This document shows, one piece after another, positions 16,552-26,137 of a DNA stretch of 64,000 nucleotides. The notes under the pieces were generated by a model. It was not told the origin of the DNA and made no database searches. It worked only from the letters and a program-made list of their open reading frames with translations. The stretch is from assembly GCA_029202545.1 (NCBI GenBank), contig CP119311.1:806001-870000 (forward strand). The letters are read 5' to 3'. Source of the stretch: Candidatus Pseudobacter hemicellulosilyticus. Lineage in GTDB: Bacteria; Bacteroidota; Bacteroidia; Chitinophagales; Chitinophagaceae. A program made the translations under genes and the position numbers. Position 1 is the stretch's first letter. Every line of letters starts with the position of its first letter.

Positions 16552-19203
16552 TTACCATTCTTCACTAGAATTCCAACAATTTCCTACTGATTGAATTTCA
16601 TGAAACTTAACATTTTTAATAGAATGCAAATTATTAAAAACATTAAATAATATTGTATTTTTTACACCACTTTGTAACTGAGATGAACTCATTAAACCCC
16701 GGCTATTTTTTGTCATTATGTCAGATATAAAGATATTCATTTCCTTTAAATGCGCTAAGGACATTGAATCACTACATTGATCAGCAGCCTTGCTAATATT
16801 TGCCTTTATACCTCTTAGATGCTCTTTTATAAGTGAAGGCAAATCACTTTTAAGACTAAAGGAATATTCAGCCATAGTCAATCCTCCATTGATACTTCCC
16901 TCATTCGACGGTGGTGTTAAAAGCTTGGCCAGTTGATAAATGTGGGCTTTTTGCAAGTTTCGGCGATAAATGTCTATAGTTTTTTTTGACTTTAACTCTT
17001 TCCAAATTCCTTCATACATATCATTTAGCAATTGCTTGCTGGTATAGGAGGGAGTATTACTTATAGTTTCGCATATCATCAAATTGAATAATACATCTAA
17101 TGACAAGATACTTTGAAGTACTGGTTCCTGAATAGACAGTAGGTGCCAAGGTGTCCCTTGGTTAATTAAAGCGAAATATTTCTTATCAATTAACCATTCA
17201 GGGGTAGTAAATAATTGATCTTGTAAAAATCTGATCGCTTCACGCTGATCTTCTGCCTTTGCATATGAATAAACAACTCCTTTTTCTTCAACTGTTTTTG
17301 GAGTAATGATTTGGCTCCCGACATAATTCACAACATGCCGCAAGTATCTTTTATACTGATTGACCAATTCTCCGTACATTAGCCTGAAATTATTATACCC
17401 TTCACCTGGCTTTTGTGTCCATTCTTCCAAATGTGGAATAATGCGTTTTAAATTTTTTATTCCGTAGGTTCCAGCAATCATTGGATTATTTCCCAAGTCT
17501 TCTGATTGGTTACGAGGTCCAAGAAGAACTTCAAAGCCAAAATATAATTGAGGATCCAAACTAGTTCGCTGGATAATCCAACTATTCATAAATTTCCTTT
17601 CTTCATCAAAACTTTTCAACTGAGGTAGCCATCTATATCCCCACTCTATCGCCCATTCATCATAAACCCCAATTTTCGGAATTAATGTATTAACATCAAT
17701 ACTATCTTCTGGCTGAGCAACATAATTAAACCTAGCATAGTCCATAATCGAAGGAGTATGCCCATTTTTTGACAGCCAATCCTTATCACGAAGCTTTTCA
17801 ACTGGAATTGTAGAACTAGCACCAAAATTATGCGTCAACCCCAGAGTATGCCCAATCTCATGTGAGCAAACATATCTGATTAATTCTCCCATCAAGGAGT
17901 CATTATATATGGGTTTTCTGGCTCTGTCATCAACAGCACCTGCTTGGATCATATACCAATCATGCATTAATTGCATAATATTATGATACCAATTAACATG
18001 TGATTCCAAGATTTCACCACTCCTGGGGTCGGTAATTATAGGCCCACTTGCATTGGATACACGTGACGGCTTGTAAACCAACACATTATGTGCAGCATCT
18101 TCCAAGCTCCATCCTGGATTGTTCGTCGGAGCCTCTATCGCGTATATTGCATTTTTAAATCCAGCCAATTCAAAAGCTTTTTGCCAATCATTTACACCCT
18201 TAATCAAATATGGAATCCATTTTTTAGGTGTTGCAGGATCAATATAATATACGATGGGCTTTTTAGGCTCTACCAATTCTCCACGTAAATACTTTTCTTC
18301 GTCTTCAGAACGAGGCTCCAATCTCCAACGATTAATAAAAGCAGGTTGACTTATGCCCTGTGGATTTAAGTCAAAATCAATGTAGGCACGTCCAAAATAA
18401 CCAATCCTAGGATCTTCATGCCTAGAAGGCATAACACTCCTTGGAAGCAAAATAATAGAACTATTTAATTCAAAAGTGAAGAATCTGGCACTTCCTGCCG
18501 CCGCATAAGTTTTAACAACCCTAATTTCTGTGTTTTTGGGGAACGAAACTATGGTATCAATATAAGATTTATCTTCCTGTAAAGCTCCAATCCCAAAACT
18601 AGATTTCATATCAGGTGAAAAAAACAAAAGATAACTATCACTTTTTATAAGATCAGTAATATCTATAACAATTCCAGAGCTATCAGGAGTTATTGCTTTT
18701 AGATCGAAAGCAGCAATAATAGGTTGTACGTTTGAATTATTAACCGCCCTAGATAGGCCATTTTCAGTACTATCAGTCGAGCGTATAGAATATGAAGATT
18801 TTGTTATATATACCTTGTTAACATTTCTTGTAAACTGCACTATACTTTCACCTATCTGATCACCGCCATATCCCATATAACCTTCCATTGGCCTATTTTC
18901 AGCAGCAGATCTAATAATTCTATTAACGATTAAAATATCACGCTTAAGCAGAGAATCAGGAATTTGGAAATAATATTTTCCTTCGACCTTATGAATAGTA
19001 AATAGACCTCTTTGAGAAATAGCATTTTTTTTAATCAATTTTTCAAATGGCAAAAAGCTGGTATCAGCAGTTAGCGAATCCTTTTTCAGATTTACAACTG
19101 AAACATTGTTATTCAATTCCCTTCTATTATAATCACTTTTTCTTAGGGCTCCACAAGCAACACAAAATACAATAACAATGATTAATGGTGATTTTACAAG
19201 CAT
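16552..19203 (-). CDS. Zinc-dependent met-zincin metalloprotease (DUF5117/DUF4953 type), probable lipoprotein
   Basis: An 883-residue exported protein. A hydrophobic N-terminus ends in CVACG, a possible but imperfect lipobox. An N-terminal beta-rich region (about 45-300) is of the DUF5117/5118 kind. The catalytic domain has HEIGHTLGLTHNFGAS near residue 448, the extended HExxHxxGxxH zinc motif of met-zincins, and a downstream PSIMDYARFNYVAQP Met-turn region. Such proteins are common in Bacteroidota next to SusCD genes and are expected to hydrolyse extracellular or periplasmic protein. It is last in the run sigma-FecR-SusC-SusD-TlpA-protease, 44 bases after the TlpA-like gene. Strongly AT-rich. 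Confidence 0.85.
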   Translation of the reverse strand: MLVKSPLIIVIVFCVACGALRKSDYNRRELNNNVSVVNLKKDSLTADTSFLPFEKLIKKNAISQRGLFTIHKVEGKYYFQIPDSLLKRDILIVNRIIRSAAENRPMEGYMGYGGDQIGESIVQFTRNVNKVYITKSSYSIRSTDSTENGLSRAVNNSNVQPIIAAFDLKAITPDSSGIVIDITDLIKSDSYLLFFSPDMKSSFGIGALQEDKSYIDTIVSFPKNTEIRVVKTYAAAGSARFFTFELNSSIILLPRSVMPSRHEDPRIGYFGRAYIDFDLNPQGISQPAFINRWRLEPRSEDEEKYLRGELVEPKKPIVYYIDPATPKKWIPYLIKGVNDWQKAFELAGFKNAIYAIEAPTNNPGWSLEDAAHNVLVYKPSRVSNASGPIITDPRSGEILESHVNWYHNIMQLMHDWYMIQAGAVDDRARKPIYNDSLMGELIRYVCSHEIGHTLGLTHNFGASSTIPVEKLRDKDWLSKNGHTPSIMDYARFNYVAQPEDSIDVNTLIPKIGVYDEWAIEWGYRWLPQLKSFDEERKFMNSWIIQRTSLDPQLYFGFEVLLGPRNQSEDLGNNPMIAGTYGIKNLKRIIPHLEEWTQKPGEGYNNFRLMYGELVNQYKRYLRHVVNYVGSQIITPKTVEEKGVVYSYAKAEDQREAIRFLQDQLFTTPEWLIDKKYFALINQGTPWHLLSIQEPVLQSILSLDVLFNLMICETISNTPSYTSKQLLNDMYEGIWKELKSKKTIDIYRRNLQKAHIYQLAKLLTPPSNEGSINGGLTMAEYSFSLKSDLPSLIKEHLRGIKANISKAADQCSDSMSLAHLKEMNIFISDIMTKNSRGLMSSSQLQSGVKNTILFNVFNNLHSIKNVKFHEIQSVGNCWNSSEEW

Positions 19204-19247
19204 GGACTTTTTAATTAACTGTAATATTTTGGTTTATCGTAAGCATA

Positions 19248-20699
19248 TCATTTGTTTTTGATAATAAGCATTTCTCGGACACGCTCGGTTTTGACAATAT
19301 CTAAGTTGTAGCAGGCGATAGCAGACTTAAAGCTATCTAGGTTATCAGCGGGTCCCCATAAAGGAAATGTAAAGTCACCCTTTATTTTTCGGCCTGATTC
19401 ATCAAAGACATATGGCCTCGGAGTAGCGGTCTTCCTAAACAAATCTGTCAATGAATTCAGTATTGCATCACTTAACTGACAATCTAAATACTTTACTGAA
19501 TCCGAATCTCTCCCACCATTTTTCATCCCTGAAGCATTACCCTCGACAGAAACTTGCTTTTGAACTATTACGTAGCATGGTATTTTAACTGGAATAAGGA
19601 GGCATTCAGTATGTAGAAGATTGCCAAAATAGCGGTTTAAATCCTGCAGCATATAGATCCTTCTTTCTTCATCTGAAATATCTTGAGGAACTACCTGTTC
19701 AAAGCAAAAATGATTTTTTACAAACTGTTCATCAGTCTGCCCATTCTTAAGGTAATTACATGTAAGACTCAAAGTATCTTCGGTATTCAGCACGAAAAAA
19801 TCCAAATATTCAATATTATTAGGTCCTACCAATTTACCTGCCCATTTTTCCCTATACCTTTCACTAAGCGTTTTTGCATATAATTCCAGCACATCAAAAT
19901 TAATGTATGAATATCTTGAGGTTTTGGCAATAGTATCTTTTGTCACTCTTGCCTGACCCAAGGGGGCCACGTAATTATTATGTGTTGTGAAGAAAGAGCT
20001 ATACTGCACAATTGATGATGTATATTTATCAATTAGCTTAAAATACGGGGCATCATCTTCATCATAACTCCTGCTGTTATTATCATCTCTCATAAAGGTG
20101 ATTACTCTTCCCTCTAATAGAGCCTTTATTTTTTCACTATAGGTGTTTAAATGAGACCCTATTAAGACGATTTTACCTTTGTAAATCCAAACATGGTGTG
20201 GAACACCTAAATGTGGAAATAACTTCAAAAGATCCACTGCATTAACAATCATAGGAAGTGACGCTGCCGAATATCCTTGCAAGTGTTTTTGCTTCAGTCT
20301 GCGAGAAATTTGTTCCTCGTTTTCGAATGAATTCACAAGAAACACTTGAATTTTTTCATTAAACTCATCTTGAAGTTTTTGCATCTTGGGAAATGCAGCA
20401 ATGCAATTAGAACAACCGGTTGTCCAAAAATCTAAAATGATTAATTTGTCATAATAATCCGAAAACTTTGTTTTTTCTAAGTGGCCATTTATAACCGTCC
20501 CTAGCGGTATGTCCACCATCTCATCCCCAACTTTAAGTTGTTTATCATCCGCTCCGATAAATTTTCTATACTCGTGAATCTCCTCATTTTTCGAGTTGTT
20601 TCCTTGAGCGAAACCATGGGTATTCTCCATTGTTAGGATAAAAAATAGCAGGAGATATACTTTTGATGCAATATTTGATTTAGGTCCTTTCCTACTCAT
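19248..20699 (-). CDS. TlpA-like thioredoxin-fold protein with extra C-terminal domain
   Basis: A 483-residue exported protein. It has a signal peptide at residues 1-32 (..LLLFFILTMENTHGFAQ), a thioredoxin/redoxin domain at about 55-195 with the CxxC motif TTGCSNC (Cys96, Cys99) and the cis-proline region GVPHHVWIYKGKIV. A C-terminal extension of about 280 residues is one I do not recognise. TlpA-like proteins reduce or exchange disulfides in the periplasm. In Bacteroidota SusCD loci such fusions often sit between SusD and a protease, suggesting a role in handling imported disulfide-containing peptides or proteins; that is inference. The gap to SusD upstream is 167 bases. Confidence 0.8.
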   Translation of the reverse strand: MSRKGPKSNIASKVYLLLFFILTMENTHGFAQGNNSKNEEIHEYRKFIGADDKQLKVGDEMVDIPLGTVINGHLEKTKFSDYYDKLIILDFWTTGCSNCIAAFPKMQKLQDEFNEKIQVFLVNSFENEEQISRRLKQKHLQGYSAASLPMIVNAVDLLKLFPHLGVPHHVWIYKGKIVLIGSHLNTYSEKIKALLEGRVITFMRDDNNSRSYDEDDAPYFKLIDKYTSSIVQYSSFFTTHNNYVAPLGQARVTKDTIAKTSRYSYINFDVLELYAKTLSERYREKWAGKLVGPNNIEYLDFFVLNTEDTLSLTCNYLKNGQTDEQFVKNHFCFEQVVPQDISDEERRIYMLQDLNRYFGNLLHTECLLIPVKIPCYVIVQKQVSVEGNASGMKNGGRDSDSVKYLDCQLSDAILNSLTDLFRKTATPRPYVFDESGRKIKGDFTFPLWGPADNLDSFKSAIACYNLDIVKTERVREMLIIKNK

Positions 20700-20866
20700 A
20701 GACGAATAATATTAGATTCAATATTTGTACGCTATCGATTAGGAAACGCGGGAAACATCAAACTGTAACAATAAATATTTTACATTTATTTGTAATATTT
20801 TTATACCCAATCCTCTAATTTAAGGGTACACAAAAACAGAATTCCGTTTGAAATTAACTTTAATTT

Positions 20867-22240
20867 TTAACGTTGATTTTGCGCAATACCTGAATGTATA
20901 ATAACGTCCTGTGGAATAAGCAGTACCCAACGAGGATCTCCGGGAGCAAGAATATATTCAACTCCACCAATTATTCTCTTTAATGCAATATTCGCCCCTT
21001 CAACATTCAATCTTCTAATATCTGTCCATCTCAATCCGCGATAGACAAGCTCTTTTCTTCTTTCATCAAGTATTTTACTTTTGGCATCATCAGCATTAGC
21101 CGCAGTTATCTCATTCCAAGATCCGTTATTCTTCCATCTTTTCCTTAGGAGCATATTTAAGTCAGTTAAAGCAGCATCTTTATCTCCCTCACGAGCAAAG
21201 CATTCAGATCGAATAAGAAGCATCTCAGCCGTAGTCAACCCGTCAAAAATTAAATTTGAATAGTAATCACCATCATAAGCACCCTTAAATCGATAGGTGC
21301 CGTCAGGATTTTCTTTAAAAAACAACTGTTTCCTTAAATCATTATCATGGTATGAATGGTAAAGAGTGCTGTCTATTTTCCCTCTTGATCCGTATAGAAG
21401 GTATGAGTATGGCTCACAATAATTATAAAAAATTGTTTCATCGTTAAAATGACCAAATGGCGCATCTCCATCTAAAATAATATTATAATCTAAAATGACA
21501 CTAACCTCTTTCAAACATTTATCTGCAAAATTCTTAGCATTGTTGTAATCACCCATACATAAATAAGTTCTAGCTAAGGCACCATAGGCTGCAGCCCGAG
21601 ATGGTTGGCTCGGAAATTGTACATTTTCAGGTAACAATTCACTCGCCTCAGTAAAATCACGAACTATTTGATCATATGTTTCCTTTACTGTTGAGCGTTT
21701 AGATTTATCATTTATATTAGAATTTAATCGAAGTACGATTCCTAGATCTGAATTGGAAGTAGCTGAAAAGGGTTTACAATAAAGCTGAGCCAGTTGATAA
21801 AATGCAAATGCTCGATAAAAAAGCGCAGTTCCTCTAATGTAATCTCCTTGTATCCTATCTGAATTATTTATAACAATTTTCCCAATTTGATCAAGTACAA
21901 TGTTAGAATAATAGATTGGCTTCTGATAAAGGGCATTCCAACTGGACGCAGAAGTTGCATTTCCTGCCCAAATATAATTAAGTCGTTCATCCATATTCGC
22001 AGCTTGCCAGAAGGTTGTAGTAGTATAATAGTTATCTGTTATTAGCTCCAGTAATTCCGGACTTTGATTATTCATCTGTAGTCTAAAATTTAACAATGCT
22101 TGCAAATCTTCAATTGATTCTGGAACGGACAAAGACTTTAATGGCTTTTCATCAAGTATTTTATTGCATCCCAACAACACACTCATTAAAAAAAGTGCAA
22201 CTATTTTACAACAAATATTATTTATTATTTTACTAACCAT
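20867..22240 (-). CDS. RagB/SusD-family outer-membrane lipoprotein
   Basis: A 457-residue protein with signal peptide and lipobox LLGC (Cys25), then the SusD-typical N-terminus NKILDEKPLKSLSVPESIEDLQALLN. TPR-like repeats are visible in RAFAFYQLAQLYC and AAYGALARTYLCMGDYNNAKNFADKCL. The C-terminal motif LLIRSECFAREGDKDAALTDLNMLLRKRW and the end ERRKELVYRGLRWTDIRRLN are diagnostic of the family. It binds ligand on the cell surface as the lid of the partner SusC channel, whose gene ends 24 bases upstream. AT-rich codon use. The ligand is unknown; the locus lacks glycoside hydrolases and has a protease, so peptides are more likely than glycans. Confidence 0.92.
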   Translation of the reverse strand: MVSKIINNICCKIVALFLMSVLLGCNKILDEKPLKSLSVPESIEDLQALLNFRLQMNNQSPELLELITDNYYTTTTFWQAANMDERLNYIWAGNATSASSWNALYQKPIYYSNIVLDQIGKIVINNSDRIQGDYIRGTALFYRAFAFYQLAQLYCKPFSATSNSDLGIVLRLNSNINDKSKRSTVKETYDQIVRDFTEASELLPENVQFPSQPSRAAAYGALARTYLCMGDYNNAKNFADKCLKEVSVILDYNIILDGDAPFGHFNDETIFYNYCEPYSYLLYGSRGKIDSTLYHSYHDNDLRKQLFFKENPDGTYRFKGAYDGDYYSNLIFDGLTTAEMLLIRSECFAREGDKDAALTDLNMLLRKRWKNNGSWNEITAANADDAKSKILDERRKELVYRGLRWTDIRRLNVEGANIALKRIIGGVEYILAPGDPRWVLLIPQDVIIHSGIAQNQR

Positions 22241-22264
22241 AAGGAACTTTTTTCAATTTTCATT

Positions 22265-25200
22265 CTAAAAAGAGGCAAAAAAACCAACGGTAAACAACCG
22301 TGATGTAGGCAAAGCGCGAATACTATTACCACCAGAAAAATCAGGATCATAGCTAGAATTTTCCTTTCTCCATAGTATTAGATTCAAATTATTAGCGTAA
22401 ACAAAAACCTGAGCATTCTTTAAAAAACTACTACTATTAGTTCCCTCCAAACTGTATTGAAATCTAATGTCTTGTAACTTCACATTATCTGCTCTAAGTA
22501 CATTAATCGAGGATAACTGGTAAAACAAATCTCTCTCCGTATTGAGCGGATATATAAAAGAAGGCACTGAGGTATATCTTTCGTCGCCTGGATTTTGCCA
22601 ACGACGAGAATAGTCAGAATGACCATTCCACGTTTGTATTAATGAAGAATAATTAACAGTGGGTTTTCTGAAATAGTATTTTAAACGATAAGTAATATTT
22701 GCAGAAATAGAAAAACCTTTCCAACTAATTGTATTTCGTAAGAACCCAAAACACAAGGGAATAGCAGAACCATGAAATAATTGGTTTTGGATTGAATCAT
22801 TTAAAATACTTTGATAGTCATTACTTATCTTGTTATTCCAATATCCCAATGGGTCACCATTAGAAGGATCAAGACCTGCATATCGATAACTTGCAATGCC
22901 ATATGCCAGTCTTCCTTCTGATGGATTTATGGAATATGTAGTGAAATCAGTTACTTTAACAGGGCTATTGAATATTTTCTTCACTATAGTTTTGGCATAA
23001 CTTAATCCAAACCCTGTTTCCCATTGAAATTCGCCCTCAATATTTCTTGAATTAATAGCAAGGTCTATTCCATGCCCACTTAAGCTGGCAGAATTTACAG
23101 TGAATTCATTTACTCCACTTGTCGGATCCAGTTTTATTGGAGCAATAATATCTTTTGATATTTTCTTAAATATTTCAACACTTCCACTAATTCGTTGTTT
23201 AAATAATCCAAAGTCGATCCCTGCATTGAATATTTTAACTTCTTCCCACCTGAGTTCAGGATTGGGTGCAGCTCCTATTTGCGCATAAGGTAATTTAGTA
23301 TAGGCATCTGGCGTCGCCGTATACTGGACCGTAGGCAATCCTGACAACTGATTATTGACATTTCCTGTATATCCATAAGAAGTTCGGAAACGAAACAGGG
23401 GAAGCCAGTCTACTTGAAAAAAACCCTCCTGAGCAATATTCCAATTTATTCCAGCAGACCACAATGGCTTGAACTTATTATTTGTACTAACACCGAATAC
23501 GTTTGCCCCATCCCTTCTGGCACTTCCATATATCGTATACCTTCCGTTATAAGTATAGGACGCATTTCCGACTAATGATAAAAGGTTTGTCTTAGGGTCT
23601 TCTCCAAGAATATTACCTTGAATAATTTGCATTGAGTAGAATGGAAAACCGTAGACAGGATTAAAGCTTGCGTAGTCTAAATTTGAGGCATATGTAAAAT
23701 TAGCATCATTATAGCCATAAAATCTTGTTCCACTATTCTCTCCGTTTGTTTTCGACATTTCGGCAGCAAGTAATATTCCTAACTCATGTTTATCAGCCCA
23801 ATTATTTGAAATATCTAATTGGCCACGTATTTGATTACTTGTGTACATTGAATTACTTACATCCAGAATACTTCCTTTTGGTATTATTCTCGTTACAACA
23901 TCTCCGTCAATTTGAGATAGAGAATTTATTAAATTTCTTGAATAATAACTTTGAAGATTATTTTCATTATTTGTAGATCTTGTTCCCTTTATATATTGGT
24001 ACTTCAAGGAACCCTTTAACCATGAAAAAAAACGATAAGATGCTATAAAGTTAAATCTTGCAACTTGACTTCTGGATAAATAATTAGAGTTATGCATTTC
24101 ATCAAGAGGCCTATAATGCCAATCAAGCAATTTCCCTTCACCCGCAGTATCTACAAAAGCCATTCTTATTCCATTTGATATTGGCAAAGCCTTACCTTGG
24201 CTATCCGCGAGACTTGTGTAAGGAGACACATTCGGCAAACTAATATCCAAATTTCTGTCAGTTGCCTTTATTAAGTTTATTCCAATTTCAAAATCCAAAT
24301 CCTTATGTGGCTTTATAGAATTAATAAAATTAAATGTAAACTGATCATTTTGGTCGCTTCCCTTCAAGTTTGATAGACTATAATTGTATCCTGTCGAAAG
24401 TTGATAACTGAAAATCGGATTACCACCACTTAAATTAACATGATGCTGCTGTGCCAACCCTGTTCGATATAAAAATTTGTCCATTTCGTCCCTGACATCA
24501 ACATTTTTAAGTTTTTCAATTTGCCTATTTGCTTCTTCTGATGTAATGATATTACGCTTTGCCTTATCAAGAATATCAACCACGATTGGAACTGGTGTCC
24601 AGTTATATATATCCGCAAGTGCACCATCGTATCCTCCTTTCTCAAATACGTTTTTTTCCAATTCGACCATTTCAGCACTTGATATTTGCGGAAAATAGTA
24701 TAGGTCTGGTTTTCCTTGAAAAGTCAAATTTGAACTTGCAGTTACACGTAAAGGACTATTATATCTAGCTTTTTTAGTTGTTATAACGACTACTCCATTC
24801 CCAGCCCTTGTGCCCCATATTGATGCAGCTGCAGCGTCTTTTAAAACAATTACATTATCCACATCATTAGGATTAATATCATTAATGTTTCCTGGATAAG
24901 GGAAGTTGTCAACAATTATTAAAGGGCTCAGAGATGTTCCTGGAACTCCCAATGTACTTATTCCCCTGACTTGCATTGAAGCCCCGCCACCCTTTTTATC
25001 AAATAAAACTCCAGATACAGTTCCATCTAATCGACTGACAATATCCATACCTGCTCTCCGATGGTAATTCGCACTATCTAATTTTGAATAGGAGCCAACC
25101 ATTCTTTCCTTATTGATATTTTGGTAGCCGGTTGAAATAGTGACCGTCTTTAATTCTGCTGTTTTGGGGGTAAGTTCTACTTTAAGGCTTTGCCGTCCCC

Positions 25201-25774
25201 TGATTCGTATAATTTTTGTTTCATAATTTACACTTGAAAAAAGCAGCGTTGCACCTATTCGGACATCCGGTATGACAAAATATCCGTTATCATCACTTAC
25301 TACAGAATATAAACTTCCTTTTTGAGATATGGTGGCGCCGACAACAGGCTCGTTCTTTTCGTTGGTCACCTGGCCCTGGATGGTGATCAGCGAATCGGCA
25401 GGATCAGCACCCGGCTCAGGAGCGATCTTCTGAGAAACAGGCTCGCGGTCGTTGAGGATGATATAATTCTCGCGCACTACATGCTTGATCTTAGGCTGGT
25501 CTTTGAAAATACGGTCCACAAGGGTAAGCACATCCCCCTTGTAGGAGATAGTGACAGGCTTGGACTTTTGCTGCAGGAATTCGATGGAATAGATAAACCG
25601 GTAAGAAGATTTTTTTTCAATGGCTGATAATACCGATTCAAGCGATTCGTTTTTGACGGACAATGATATGTCCTGGCTGACGCCTACACCGAGCGCGCTT
25701 AGCTGGATAGCCAGCAAGAGAATGAGGAGAGGAGCAAGTTTCATAAACAGTCTTTTGATTTGGAGGTGCGGCAT
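22265..25774 (-). CDS. SusC/RagA TonB-linked outer-membrane protein with STN domain (composition-chimeric)
   Basis: About 1169 residues from ATG 25774; alternatives are ATG 25744 or the longer frame to 25891. Order: signal peptide, STN secretin/TonB short domain (SLSVKNESLESVLSAIEKKSSYRF), carboxypeptidase-like domain (ITIQGQVTNEKNEPVVGATI), plug (LDGTVSGV...MQVRGIST..PLIIVDNFPYPG..VLKDAAAASIWGTRAGNGVVVITTK), and beta-barrel ending in TVGFFASF. The STN domain means it also signals to a FecR anti-sigma, and a FecR/sigma pair lies directly upstream. The first 150 or so codons are GC-balanced like the FecR/sigma genes; from about 25320 downward the coding sequence becomes strongly AT-rich. This suggests recombination inside the gene. 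Confidence 0.92.
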   Translation of the reverse strand: MPHLQIKRLFMKLAPLLILLLAIQLSALGVGVSQDISLSVKNESLESVLSAIEKKSSYRFIYSIEFLQQKSKPVTISYKGDVLTLVDRIFKDQPKIKHVVRENYIILNDREPVSQKIAPEPGADPADSLITIQGQVTNEKNEPVVGATISQKGSLYSVVSDDNGYFVIPDVRIGATLLFSSVNYETKIIRIRGRQSLKVELTPKTAELKTVTISTGYQNINKERMVGSYSKLDSANYHRRAGMDIVSRLDGTVSGVLFDKKGGGASMQVRGISTLGVPGTSLSPLIIVDNFPYPGNINDINPNDVDNVIVLKDAAAASIWGTRAGNGVVVITTKKARYNSPLRVTASSNLTFQGKPDLYYFPQISSAEMVELEKNVFEKGGYDGALADIYNWTPVPIVVDILDKAKRNIITSEEANRQIEKLKNVDVRDEMDKFLYRTGLAQQHHVNLSGGNPIFSYQLSTGYNYSLSNLKGSDQNDQFTFNFINSIKPHKDLDFEIGINLIKATDRNLDISLPNVSPYTSLADSQGKALPISNGIRMAFVDTAGEGKLLDWHYRPLDEMHNSNYLSRSQVARFNFIASYRFFSWLKGSLKYQYIKGTRSTNNENNLQSYYSRNLINSLSQIDGDVVTRIIPKGSILDVSNSMYTSNQIRGQLDISNNWADKHELGILLAAEMSKTNGENSGTRFYGYNDANFTYASNLDYASFNPVYGFPFYSMQIIQGNILGEDPKTNLLSLVGNASYTYNGRYTIYGSARRDGANVFGVSTNNKFKPLWSAGINWNIAQEGFFQVDWLPLFRFRTSYGYTGNVNNQLSGLPTVQYTATPDAYTKLPYAQIGAAPNPELRWEEVKIFNAGIDFGLFKQRISGSVEIFKKISKDIIAPIKLDPTSGVNEFTVNSASLSGHGIDLAINSRNIEGEFQWETGFGLSYAKTIVKKIFNSPVKVTDFTTYSINPSEGRLAYGIASYRYAGLDPSNGDPLGYWNNKISNDYQSILNDSIQNQLFHGSAIPLCFGFLRNTISWKGFSISANITYRLKYYFRKPTVNYSSLIQTWNGHSDYSRRWQNPGDERYTSVPSFIYPLNTERDLFYQLSSINVLRADNVKLQDIRFQYSLEGTNSSSFLKNAQVFVYANNLNLILWRKENSSYDPDFSGGNSIRALPTSRLFTVGFFASF

Positions 25775-26137
25775 TTGGACGATCCCCGGACACCGCAGAA
25801 CCGAATTTTTCAAGAATTGGAAAAATGATAATAGATGAATACCACTAATGGCGAGCCGGCAAGCGACTATATGCTGTAACGTTACCAGCATGCCAATAGC
25901 TTTTCAGGTGGCGGGGCAAATGCGTCAGGAGGATCCCTTCTACTGGTGGGGCCAGTATAGAGATGAATAAGAGGAGGAGGTTGTAATGGTCGGTGGTATA
26001 TCGAAAACGAACGGAAAAAATTTATTATATACCAGGCGGCGAAGGATCATACCCGCCTTTGGGCAGCGCGTTAGCCGCGCTGTGCTGTTCCTGGTATCGT
26101 TGGTTGTCGGTTGTCAATTGTTGTTCAAAAGCATTGA
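25775..26137. other. Gap between FecR and SusC genes with a GC-rich hairpin
   Basis: No gene is seen in these 363 bases. A perfect 7-bp hairpin CAGCGCG-TTAGC-CGCGCTG sits at 26064-26082, without a T run on either strand. It could attenuate or stabilise the transcript between the FecR and SusC genes. No TAnnTTTG box was found in the minus orientation. Confidence 0.45.

Larger units (their letters stand above)
15000..25330. other. AT-rich genomic island carrying SusCD/redox/protease genes
   Basis: From about 15.0 to 25.3 kb the sequence is visibly AT-rich (many A/T runs, A/T-ending codons), while both flanks are GC-balanced. It covers the MauE/DoxX protein, a small exported protein, a met-zincin, a TlpA-like protein, SusD and the 3' four-fifths of susC. 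The right boundary falls inside susC near 25320, within the carboxypeptidase-like domain region. No transposase, integrase or phage gene is present, so acquisition by homologous exchange is more likely than by a mobile element. Boundaries are by eye. Confidence 0.7.

Noticed and set aside
15000..25330. Prophage or integrative element
   Set aside because: No integrase, transposase, portal, capsid or conjugation genes and no terminal repeats were seen; only the composition differs.
26064..26082. Terminator between FecR and SusC genes
   Set aside because: The GC-rich hairpin lacks a T run on both strands; recorded only as a hairpin.
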